Shown here in pieces: positions 56,952 through 64,000 of a stretch of DNA of 64,000 bases; position 1 is the first letter of the stretch, and every line of letters starts with the position of its first letter. The position numbers and the translations under genes are program-made. The DNA is taken from contig NZ_LMDU01000011.1 of NCBI RefSeq assembly GCF_001425165.1, forward strand, positions 637,860-701,859, read 5' to 3'. A model generated the notes under the pieces. It was not told the DNA's origin. It did not search any database and was given only the letters and a program-made list of their open reading frames with translations. The DNA is from Pelomonas sp. Root405 (lineage in GTDB: Bacteria; Pseudomonadota; Gammaproteobacteria; Burkholderiales; Burkholderiaceae_C).

Positions 56952-58847
56952 ATGCGCCACATCGCCTCGCTCCTGCTCGCCCTGCCCGCGCTCGCCCACG
57001 CGCTGAGCAGCCCAGACGGCCAGCTCCAGGTCGACGTGTCGGTCAACGCCGAGCAGCAGCTTGTCTACACGGTGCAGCGCGCCGGCCAGCCCGTGCTGCT
57101 GGCCTCGCGGCTGGGCCTGGTGCTGGAGCAGGGCGACTTTGCCAACGGGCTCAAGCTTGTCGCGACGTCTCCCGTGAAGGTCCACAGCGAGCAGTACACG
57201 CTGGCCGCGGGCAAGAAGAGCCGCGTCGACTACCGCGCCAACGAGCAGCGCTTCACCGTCGCCAACGCGGCCGGGCAGCAGGCCGTGCTGACGCTGCGCG
57301 CCTCCAACGACGGCCTGGCGCTGCGCTACACGGTGGACGGCGCGGGCCAGAAGACGTTCAAGGACGAGCTGACCAGCTTCGCCTTCCCCGCCGAGGCCCG
57401 CGCCTGGCTGCAGCCGATGGCGGCCGCCAAGTCGGGCTACAAGCGCGTCAACCCGTCCTACGAAGAGCACTACCAGGTGGACATCGCCGTCGGCACGCCG
57501 TCACCGATGCCGGCCGGCTGGATCTTCCCCGCGCTGTTCCGCAGCGGCGCCAACTGGGTGGCGCTGACCGAGGCAGACATGGACGGCCGCTTCCACGCGT
57601 CGCGCCTGCAGGCTGACTCGACCGGCGGCACCTACCGCATCGGTCTGCCCGACCCGAGCGAGGTGTTCACCGGCGGCCACGTCCTCGCCGACGTGAACGG
57701 GCCTTTGACGACACCCTGGCGCGTGCTGGCCATCGGCCCGCTGAAGACGGTCATGGAGTCCACCCTCGGCACCGACCTCGCCGCCCCCGCCGTGCCCTTC
57801 GACAAGGCCAAGCTCAAGCCCGGCCATGCGTCCTGGAGCTGGGCACTGCTGAAAGACGAGGCCACCGTCTACGACGTGCAGAAGCGCTTCATCGACTACG
57901 CCGCTGACATGCGCTGGAACTACACGCTGGTGGATGCGGAATGGGACCGCCAGATCGGCGACGCCAAGATGAAGGCGCTGGCGGACTACGGCAAGACCAA
58001 GGGCGTCGGCTTGCTGGCTTGGTACAACTCTGCCGGCGACTGGAACGACACCCCGCAGACGCCCCGCGGCGCGCTGCTGAACCGCGCCGACCGGCAGCGC
58101 GAGTTCGCGCGCATGAAGGCCATGGGCGTGGCCGGCCTGAAGGTCGACTTCTTCGGTGGCGACGGCGCCTCCATGCAGGCCTACTACGTGGATCTGCTGA
58201 AGGAGTCGGCCGCAGCCGGGCTGCTGATGAACTTCCACGGCGCCACGCTGCCGCGCGGCTGGAGCCGCACCTATCCCCACCTGATGACGGTGGAGGCCGT
58301 GCGCGGCTTCGAGTTCGTGACCTTCACGCAGGAAGACCAGGACGTCATCGCCCCGCATGCCGCGATGCTGCCGTTCACGCGCAACCTGTTCGACCCGATG
58401 GACTTCACGCCCATGGTGTTCGGCGACATCCCCAAGATCAAGCGCACCACGCGCAACGGCTTCGAACTGGCGCAGAGCGTGCTGTTCCTGTCCGGTATCC
58501 AGCACTACGCCGAGACGCCCGAGGGCATGGCCAGCGTGCCTTCCTACGTGAAGGGCTTCCTGCGCGAGCTGCCGCGCCAGTGGGACGAGATGCGCTTCCT
58601 GGCCGGCGAGCCGGGCAAGTTCGCCGTCATCGCGCGCCGCGCTGGCAAGCAGTGGTTCATCGCGGGATTCAATGCCGACGGGCAGCCGCGCGACGTGCAG
58701 CTCGACCTCGGCTGGCTGGGCAAGCGGGAAGGCCAGCTCATCACCGACGGCGCGGGCGAGCGCGAGTTCGCCGAGCGCAAGCTCGCAGCACCAGCCGCCC
58801 AACTGACATTGGCGCCCCGCGGCGGCTTCGTCGCGCGCTTTCGATAA
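56952..58847 (+). CDS. GH97 glycoside hydrolase, retaining type
   Basis: A 631-residue GH97 enzyme with a signal peptide (about residues 1-18). The N-terminal beta-super-sandwich is followed by a TIM barrel whose nucleophile Asp lies in LKVDFFGGDG (GH97b-type); the inverting members have Glu here instead. TVEAVRGFEF carries a further Glu, and the C-terminal beta domain ends FVARFR. Retaining GH97 members are alpha-galactosidases, and some are beta-L-arabinopyranosidases; the neighbourhood favours the latter or both. It follows the GH43 gene after eight bases and its stop overlaps the regulator start. Confidence 0.92.
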   Translation: MRHIASLLLALPALAHALSSPDGQLQVDVSVNAEQQLVYTVQRAGQPVLLASRLGLVLEQGDFANGLKLVATSPVKVHSEQYTLAAGKKSRVDYRANEQRFTVANAAGQQAVLTLRASNDGLALRYTVDGAGQKTFKDELTSFAFPAEARAWLQPMAAAKSGYKRVNPSYEEHYQVDIAVGTPSPMPAGWIFPALFRSGANWVALTEADMDGRFHASRLQADSTGGTYRIGLPDPSEVFTGGHVLADVNGPLTTPWRVLAIGPLKTVMESTLGTDLAAPAVPFDKAKLKPGHASWSWALLKDEATVYDVQKRFIDYAADMRWNYTLVDAEWDRQIGDAKMKALADYGKTKGVGLLAWYNSAGDWNDTPQTPRGALLNRADRQREFARMKAMGVAGLKVDFFGGDGASMQAYYVDLLKESAAAGLLMNFHGATLPRGWSRTYPHLMTVEAVRGFEFVTFTQEDQDVIAPHAAMLPFTRNLFDPMDFTPMVFGDIPKIKRTTRNGFELAQSVLFLSGIQHYAETPEGMASVPSYVKGFLRELPRQWDEMRFLAGEPGKFAVIARRAGKQWFIAGFNADGQPRDVQLDLGWLGKREGQLITDGAGEREFAERKLAAPAAQLTLAPRGGFVARFR

Positions 58848-59626
58848 TGCGGGCTTTTCCAGGCCCGGCGCCCATGCGAACCCGAGCGGACCACTCCACC
58901 TATAGCGCTCAATCCGAGGGCAAGAGCCAGCACGGTCGCATCGTCAGCGAGCTGGGGCTGGCCATCGTCGGCGGCGAGCTCCAACCCGGCGACAAGCTGC
59001 CGCCCGAAGCCCAGCTACTGGAGCGCTACGAGATCAGCCGACCCGTGCTGCGCGAGGCGGTGCGCGTGCTGGTCGCCAAGGGCCTGGTGGTCTCTCGCCA
59101 GCGCGCCGGCGCCATCGTGCGGCCGCGCAACGAGTGGCATCTGCTGGACCCCGACGTGCTGTACTGGCTCATTCAGTCCCGCCCGCAGCGCGATTTCGTT
59201 CAGACGCTGCTGGAAGTGCGCCAGATCTTCGAGCCCGCCGCCGCCGCGCTGGCGGCCAAGGCCGCGACAGACGCGCAGCTCGCGTCGATTGCCAAGGCCT
59301 ACGAAGGCATGGCCGCCGCCAAGACGACCGAAGAGCTGCTGGAGCCCGACCTGGCCTTCCACCGCCGCATTGCCGAGGCCACGGGCAACGACCTGCTCGC
59401 CTACATCGGCAACATGCTGTCGCTGGCGCTGCGTGAGTCCATCACGCTGTCCAGCCAACTGCCCAACACGCACGAACTCTCGCTGCCGCGTCACAAGGCG
59501 ATCCTGACGGCGCTGCAGGCGCGCGATCCGCTGGGCGCCCGCCAAGCCACGCTGGTACAGCTCGACGAGACGGGGGACGACATCAACAGCGTCTTGGCCA
59601 ACGATGGCAGAGTCAATCTTGCGTGA
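58847..59626 (+). CDS. GntR family (FadR-type) regulator of the arabinose cluster
   Basis: A 259-residue regulator (ATG at 58847 overlapping the GH97 stop, TAATG; ATG at 58874 is an alternative). An N-terminal winged helix has IVGGELQPGDKLPPEAQLLERYEISRPVLREAVRVLVAKGLV, and a C-terminal all-helical FCD ligand domain follows (LAFHRRIAEATGN with metal/ligand residues Asp, His). Regulators of this group bind sugar acids or sugar-acid lactones. It probably binds the paired 12-base repeat before the operon. It is the last gene of the plus-strand operon. Confidence 0.9.
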   Translation: MRAFPGPAPMRTRADHSTYSAQSEGKSQHGRIVSELGLAIVGGELQPGDKLPPEAQLLERYEISRPVLREAVRVLVAKGLVVSRQRAGAIVRPRNEWHLLDPDVLYWLIQSRPQRDFVQTLLEVRQIFEPAAAALAAKAATDAQLASIAKAYEGMAAAKTTEELLEPDLAFHRRIAEATGNDLLAYIGNMLSLALRESITLSSQLPNTHELSLPRHKAILTALQARDPLGARQATLVQLDETGDDINSVLANDGRVNLA

Positions 59627-59795
59627 AATGAAGCCCCTCGCCCAAGGCGTACCTTGGTCGGTCCCCCGAGGAGACGGCGATGCTTGCCGGATTGACCGGC
59701 AACACATCGCCATGACGGGCCGGCTTGGGAGCGGCCCGGCGCTCGGCCCGAAGCGATGCATTACGGCCGCCGCGAGTGCGGCATGGATACCTGAC

Positions 59796-60776
59796 ATGGC
59801 CCGCGATAGCGACGACGACAACGGCGGCCTGACCGACGCCAGCCCCAACCCAAACTGGTTCCTGCGCGCACGGCTCAAGACACGTCAGCTGCTTCTGCTG
59901 ATCGCGCTGGACGACGAGCGCAACATCCACCGCGCTGCCGAAGTCCTGTGCATGACGCAGCCCGCCGCGTCCAAGCAGCTCAAGGACCTGGAGGACATGC
60001 TGGATGTGAAGCTCTTCGAGCGTCACCCACGCGGCATGGAACCCACGCTCTATGGCGAGACCATGATCCGCCACGCGCGGATGGCGCTGACGTCGCTGTC
60101 CGCCGCGCATGACGACATCGTCGCGCTCAAGCACGGCCTGTCGGGCCAGGTCGAGGTCGGCGTCATCATGACCCCCGCCATGGGTCTGCTGCCGCGCGCC
60201 ATCTCGCGCATCAAGCTGCAGGCGCCCAAGCTGCGCATCGGTGTGCAGATGGACAGCAGCAAGGCGCTGCTGGACATGCTCAGCCGCGGCAAGCTGGACT
60301 TCATGATCGGCCGCATCGTCGAGGAGGAAGGCGCTGCCGGCATGCACTACGAGGAGCTGACGGTCGAGCCCGCCTGCGCAGTGGCGCGTGTCGGGCACCC
60401 GCTGCTCAAGTCCGACAACTTGAAGCTCGCCGACCTGGCCAACCAGCCGTGGATCCTGCCGCCGGTCGGCAGCGTGTTGCGGCATCGCTGGGAGCTGATG
60501 TTCCGCCGTGCCGCGCTGGAGCCGCCGGGCAACGTGGTAGACACGACGGCGCTGCTGTTGATCACGGCGCTGTTGCAGCAGACCGATTCTCTGCATGTGA
60601 TGCCCGTCGAAGTGGCGCGTTACTACGCGTCGCTGAATGTGCTGGCGATCCTGCCGATCGAGCTGCCGTGCCACATGGACGCGTTCGGGATCATCACGCG
60701 TGAAGGGCATCTGATGTCGCCGGGGGCCAGGCAACTGCTGCACGAGGTGAGGCTGGCGGCGCGGGACTTGTATTGA
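59796..60776 (+). CDS. LysR-type regulator, GbpR-like
   Basis: A 326-residue LysR regulator. The HTH is RQLLLLIALDDERNIHRAAEVLCMTQPAASKQLKDLEDMLDVKLFERHPRGM (residues about 30-80; split here), followed by the two-lobed effector domain (MTPAMGLLPRAI, KLDFMIGRI, VARVGHPLL). The N-terminal extension before the HTH (NPNWFLRARLKTRQ) is typical of GbpR, which controls galactose/arabinose uptake in Azospirillum and Agrobacterium. It is 169 bases after the GntR gene and may regulate sugar transport genes in trans. ATG at 59796 is used. Confidence 0.9.
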   Translation: MARDSDDDNGGLTDASPNPNWFLRARLKTRQLLLLIALDDERNIHRAAEVLCMTQPAASKQLKDLEDMLDVKLFERHPRGMEPTLYGETMIRHARMALTSLSAAHDDIVALKHGLSGQVEVGVIMTPAMGLLPRAISRIKLQAPKLRIGVQMDSSKALLDMLSRGKLDFMIGRIVEEEGAAGMHYEELTVEPACAVARVGHPLLKSDNLKLADLANQPWILPPVGSVLRHRWELMFRRAALEPPGNVVDTTALLLITALLQQTDSLHVMPVEVARYYASLNVLAILPIELPCHMDAFGIITREGHLMSPGARQLLHEVRLAARDLY

Positions 60777-60811
60777 GCTTTCGAGCAGGCATTCGAATCA
60801 GGGCTTGATGT

Positions 60812-61744
60812 TCAGCGGGATCGCATGCTGCTGAAGTAGCCGAACGCGCGCTTGTTGAACTCATCGGCTTCACGTTCATAGGCCCAGACAGCGGCGGCAT
60901 GGATGCAGAAAAGCGCCGCCAACGCCGTGCCCGTGCGGCGCCCTATGGCCTTCAACGGCACGTTGCGTCGGCAACAGAACACCACCGCGCCAACGAAGAT
61001 GCTCACGATGAGATAGAAGAATGACACGAGCGCGATGGATCTGGAGAACTCCATGCGCGCCTGGATCCGCCGCATCTCGTCGTAGTAGTTCTTGTCGCCG
61101 TACACCTTGTTCTTGGCGAAGTAATAGAGGTTGGCGATCGCACCTTTCAGCGTCTCGCCCCGGATGCAGCCTGCGTCCACGCAGCTGTCGCGGGCGTCCG
61201 GATCGAGGTTGGCGGCTGACGCCGTCGGCGAGGTCAGCCAGGCCTCGACATCCGCCGCCTTGTCGATGCGGGCCAACGAGAAGGCGTTGGCCTTGGCGAG
61301 GTCCTTGGCGAGATCCTTGGGAAGCCATCCGGTTTCCCTCGCCCGATCACGCTTGAGCAGCGTCCTCAGGCGCGAATCCTTCTGGAAGTTCCAGAGCTCA
61401 TCGTCCCCGAACAGCTGCTCCGCATGGATGGATCGCCAGGAAGGCACCGGGACGCTATCCATGTATTTGTAAGACAGGTCTTCCGCCAGGATTCCGACAC
61501 CGAATGACAGGCCGGCGAACACGGCCGCCGTCATCGTTGGGTCGAAGGACTTCTTGTGCCCATAGGCCTTCAAGGGCGCCACCGGCTTTCCGGCTCTATC
61601 GGGCACTTCCAGCCCCAACCGCTCTCCACTGAAGAAGCCGGTCAGGTTGAGTCCGGCAATGTGGAGCAACACCCAGTCGAGCGCGAGGACCGTAAACGCG
61701 CCGACCAGGAATGTGATGCCGATGTCCTTCAGTGCCATGTCCAT
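60812..61744 (-). CDS. Unknown membrane protein divergent from the S8 protease
   Basis: A 310-residue protein. Hydrophobic segments are at ITFLVGAFTVLALDWVLL, MTAAVFAGLSFGVGIL, SIALVSFFYLIVSIFVGAVVF and GTALAALFCIHAAAVWAY. Between them is a soluble region (about 110-230) with a KDLAKDLAKANAFSLARIDKAADVEAW helix and Cys pairs (DSCVDAGCIRG). GGGGAGG lies six bases before the ATG at 61744. It is divergent from the subtilisin-like protease across 174 bases. No family was recognised; it might be the substrate, anchor or partner of the protease. Confidence 0.75.
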   Translation of the reverse strand: MDMALKDIGITFLVGAFTVLALDWVLLHIAGLNLTGFFSGERLGLEVPDRAGKPVAPLKAYGHKKSFDPTMTAAVFAGLSFGVGILAEDLSYKYMDSVPVPSWRSIHAEQLFGDDELWNFQKDSRLRTLLKRDRARETGWLPKDLAKDLAKANAFSLARIDKAADVEAWLTSPTASAANLDPDARDSCVDAGCIRGETLKGAIANLYYFAKNKVYGDKNYYDEMRRIQARMEFSRSIALVSFFYLIVSIFVGAVVFCCRRNVPLKAIGRRTGTALAALFCIHAAAVWAYEREADEFNKRAFGYFSSMRSR

Positions 61745-61918
61745 GGGCGGCCTCCCCGCTTGAACGGCGCATAGCCGCGGCGCGATGTTGCCGGGACCGA
61801 TGCATGAGCGACTCGTCATTTCTGCGGATGACCTGCCGCGCTTGGCCAGCGAAAAAGCGTCACCCGCAGCCAAGGCTGCTTCCTTCGTCCTGTTGAACCG
61901 CTATCGAGGAGCCACGCC

Positions 61919-63025
61919 ATGAACTTCTACATCCCCGACCCGACGCCGCCCACCACCATTGCGCCGTCGCTGTTGAACACGGCCGATACGGAGATCGATG
62001 CGCTGCTAGGGGCGCCGAGCGCGCGCGCGTCTTACAACGTCGATGGCGCCGGGCTCTCCGTCGCTGTGCTGGACACCGGCCTGCGCGTGACTCACAAGTG
62101 CTTTGCAGGCCGGGTGCCCGAAGTACGCAACTTCACCACTGATGACGGCGGCGACCCTGGCCTCGTCACCGACAGGAACGGCCACGGCACGAATGTGGCG
62201 GGCCTCATCGCAGCGGGCACCAGCGACGAGCGTCGCGGCATCGCACCGGGTGCACGCGTCGTCCCGCTGAAGGTGCTGCCGGCACCCACGCTGGAGCCAA
62301 TCATCAACGCGCTGGTATGGATCAGCGAGAACGCGACCCGCCTGGACATCAGCGTCGCCAACCTCTCGCTCGGCGTCCCGGGTGTCAATCTCAGCGACGA
62401 CGCCGGCGTGCGCGCCGAGCTTCCGCAACTCGCGGCCATCCTGAAGGAACTTCACGCACGGCGCATCGCCGTCGTGGTGGCTGCCGGCAACGACTACAAG
62501 TCCTTCGAGACCGAGGGCATGAGCATGCCGGCGATCTTTCGCGAGGTCATCTCGGTCGGCGCGGTATACGACGCGTCGGTCGGCCCCCGCCACTACAAGA
62601 GCGGCGCAAGCGCGTTCTCGACGCACGCCGACCAGATGACGCCATTCACGCAGCGGCTCTCCAAGGAGGCCAGCCCCGATTGCTATACCGATGTGATGTC
62701 GGCCGGGGCTTCCGCCACATCGGCCGGCGCCGCCAGCGACGATGCGACATCGGTGCAGGACGGCACCAGCCAGGCGGCGCCGACGGTGTCGGGCGTCGTT
62801 CTGCTGATGCAGCAGTTCTACAAGCGCCTCACCGGTGAACTGCCGCCGGTGCCGTTGCTGCAGGAGGTGCTCCGTTCGACATCAACCTGGATCGTCGACG
62901 GCGACGATGAGGACGACAACGTCGCCAATACCAATCGGAAGTTTCCGCGCGTCAATGCCTACGAGTCGCTCGTAGCGCTGGACAAGCTGGTGAAGCTTGC
63001 CGCCATCTCCCAGTCCAGCGAATGA
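61919..63025 (+). CDS. Subtilisin-like serine peptidase (S8) without a signal peptide
   Basis: A 368-residue S8 peptidase. The triad is Asp52 (VLDTGL), His89 (NGHGTNVAG) and Ser284 (QDGTSQAAP), with Asn191 (AAGND) as the oxyanion residue. There is no signal peptide and no recognisable I9 prodomain, so the enzyme is probably cytoplasmic or released by another route. Such leaderless subtilases are found in defence and toxin clusters, but also as stand-alone genes. An alternative is that the true start lies upstream; none is obvious. CGAGGAG precedes the ATG. Confidence 0.9.
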   Translation: MNFYIPDPTPPTTIAPSLLNTADTEIDALLGAPSARASYNVDGAGLSVAVLDTGLRVTHKCFAGRVPEVRNFTTDDGGDPGLVTDRNGHGTNVAGLIAAGTSDERRGIAPGARVVPLKVLPAPTLEPIINALVWISENATRLDISVANLSLGVPGVNLSDDAGVRAELPQLAAILKELHARRIAVVVAAGNDYKSFETEGMSMPAIFREVISVGAVYDASVGPRHYKSGASAFSTHADQMTPFTQRLSKEASPDCYTDVMSAGASATSAGAASDDATSVQDGTSQAAPTVSGVVLLMQQFYKRLTGELPPVPLLQEVLRSTSTWIVDGDDEDDNVANTNRKFPRVNAYESLVALDKLVKLAAISQSSE

Positions 63026-63091
63026 CCTTCGTGCTGATCGGGAAGTGGCGCCGGCGCTGCTGCGTCGGACCGCGTGTGTCCCAGCGGCTCG

Positions 63092-63460
63092 TCAGGTGCT
63101 CACAGCGTTCGTGAACGTCAGCCGGTTGCCGAACGGGTCGGTCACGGACAGGTCGCGCGAACCCCAGGGCGTGTCCTGGATGCCGGGCCGCGCATGTCCG
63201 TAGTGCTTGGCGCTGAGTTCGGCGTGGAAGGCATCGATGTCGCTCACACGGATGCGCATGCCCGCACCGGGGCAGCAGTCGCCGTGGTGCTCGCTCAGGT
63301 GCAGCACGCAGCTGCCGCGCGATACCTGCATGTAGAGCGGCAGGCCCGGCTCGAAGCGGTGCTCCCAGTCGACCTTGAAGCCAAGGAAATCCACATAGAA
63401 CTCACGCGCCTTGGCTTCGTTGAAGCTGCGCAGGATGGGGGTGGTCTGGTCGAAGTGCAT
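63092..63460 (-). CDS. Glyoxalase/bleomycin-resistance-type VOC protein
   Basis: A 122-residue single-domain VOC protein: TTPILRSFNEAKAREFYVDFLGFKVDWEH at the start, MQVSRGSCVLHLSEHHGD and the C-terminal DLSVTDPFGNRLTF. His/Glu metal-binding positions appear conserved (HLSEH, DPFGN). Substrate unknown. The ATG at 63460 is preferred; longer in-frame starts lack a ribosome-binding site. Confidence 0.88.
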   Translation of the reverse strand: MHFDQTTPILRSFNEAKAREFYVDFLGFKVDWEHRFEPGLPLYMQVSRGSCVLHLSEHHGDCCPGAGMRIRVSDIDAFHAELSAKHYGHARPGIQDTPWGSRDLSVTDPFGNRLTFTNAVST

Positions 63461-63528
63461 GGGCGCAGTGTGCCGGCCAAGTGCGACGCCGAAACAGGAC
63501 GCCATCGCGCGGTGCAGTGCAACCCGCG

Positions 63529-63831
63529 TCAGTCGTCCTCAGTCTTGACGAAGACTTCCTGAAAGGCCTCCGCGAACTCCGGCGAGGCGCTGAACGTCAG
63601 CGTGACAGTGATCCACCCGCCGGCCTCATGCTGGATCAGCAACTCGTGATCCCAGGCATTGCCATCCTCTACCGGTCCTTGCCGGCCACCGAAATCGGCC
63701 CGCGCCCAGGCCAGCACTAGCGCCACCTCGGCCATTACGGCCGCATGCTCAGCTTCGCGCGTGGAAGCCATTGCTTCCAGCGTGAGGATGTCGTCGGAGC
63801 TGTCGGTGAGGTCGAAGGTAAGGTAGCCCAT
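63529..63831 (-). CDS. Small acidic hypothetical protein
   Basis: A 100-residue acidic protein (LTFDLTDSSDDILTLEAMAS, ARADFGGRQGPVEDGNAWDHELLI and an acidic tail EAFQEVFVKTEDD). No family recognised. It is upstream of the VOC gene on the same strand with a 68-base gap. The stretch after it to the window end (63832-64000) holds no gene that I can support. Confidence 0.55.
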   Translation of the reverse strand: MGYLTFDLTDSSDDILTLEAMASTREAEHAAVMAEVALVLAWARADFGGRQGPVEDGNAWDHELLIQHEAGGWITVTLTFSASPEFAEAFQEVFVKTEDD

Positions 63832-64000
63832 CGCGGAATTGTCGGACCACGGGTCCGCTGGGAAGCGGATGCGTCATCGCCGATCAGCCGCCGCCTGTGA
63901 GCTAGCCCCCTGAATGACCGGACACGGTCCATCGCTTATCTTTGAGGATAGGAGTAGGACTGTGAATATGACTAGGCGGACGGAGTCTGTAGAGATCGTG

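Noticed and set aside
63843..63857. Short palindrome CGGACC/GGTCCG at the window end as an operator
   Set aside because: It is only six base pairs, GC-rich and without context; chance occurrence is likely in this composition.

Overview
The window comes from a high-G+C betaproteobacterium of the Burkholderiales, most likely the Roseateles/Mitsuaria/Rubrivivax group. This rests on the rnpA-yidD-yidC-mnmE and dnaA-dnaN-gyrB gene order, a PEP-CTERM protein, eutBC without microcompartment genes, and codon usage; it is an inference from style, not from a database match. The centre (about 23.8-33.8 kb) is the chromosomal replication-origin neighbourhood: gyrB, dnaN and dnaA on the minus strand, a divergent dnaA/rpmH region with a perfect DnaA box, then rpmH, rnpA, yidD, yidC and mnmE on the plus strand.

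Left part (1-14 kb): ordinary chromosomal genes. They include an RsbQ-like hydrolase coupled to a PAS histidine kinase (cut by the window start), a membrane-anchored endonuclease/exonuclease/phosphatase family protein, the DNA-end-binding protein Ku, a PD40 repeat protein, a Rid-family protein, a PRC-barrel protein, eutB-eutC, a class I glutamine-amidotransferase-type hydrolase, a PEP-CTERM GDSL esterase, a ThuA-like protein and an esterase.

On both sides of the origin cluster lie accessory loci with restriction-modification genes. The left one (14.3-23.8 kb) is a type I operon hsdM-rhuM-hsdS-hsdR whose specificity subunit is half-size. It is followed by a broken second copy of the gyrB 3' end, a Fic protein behind repeated ATGTCGAT boxes, and an unknown membrane protein. 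The right one (33.8-44.5 kb) is an island inserted at the 3' end of mnmE, the target used by SGI1-type elements. It has a tyrosine integrase, TGGGTCCA repeats near both ends, an imperfect att core repeat, a three-gene overlapping operon (type III-like methylase, unknown 272-residue protein, helicase-nuclease), an unknown gene broken by one in-frame TAG, and a second, decayed integrase.

Right part (45-60 kb): an arabinan/L-arabinose utilisation cluster. Secreted and intracellular glycosidases (two GH43, one GH51, one GH97) release sugar, and an ABC transporter of ATPase, two permeases and a lipoprotein imports it. An aldose epimerase, an SDR dehydrogenase, an SMP-30 lactonase and a DHDPS-family dehydratase fit the oxidative (non-phosphorylating) arabinose route. 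A GntR/FadR regulator at the cluster end and a perfect 12-nt direct repeat in the divergent promoter suggest the control circuit. Arabonate dehydratase and the final semialdehyde dehydrogenase are not in the window. The last 4 kb hold a GbpR-like LysR regulator, an unknown membrane protein divergent from a subtilisin-like protease without a signal peptide, a VOC protein and a small unknown gene. No tRNA, rRNA or CRISPR array was seen.
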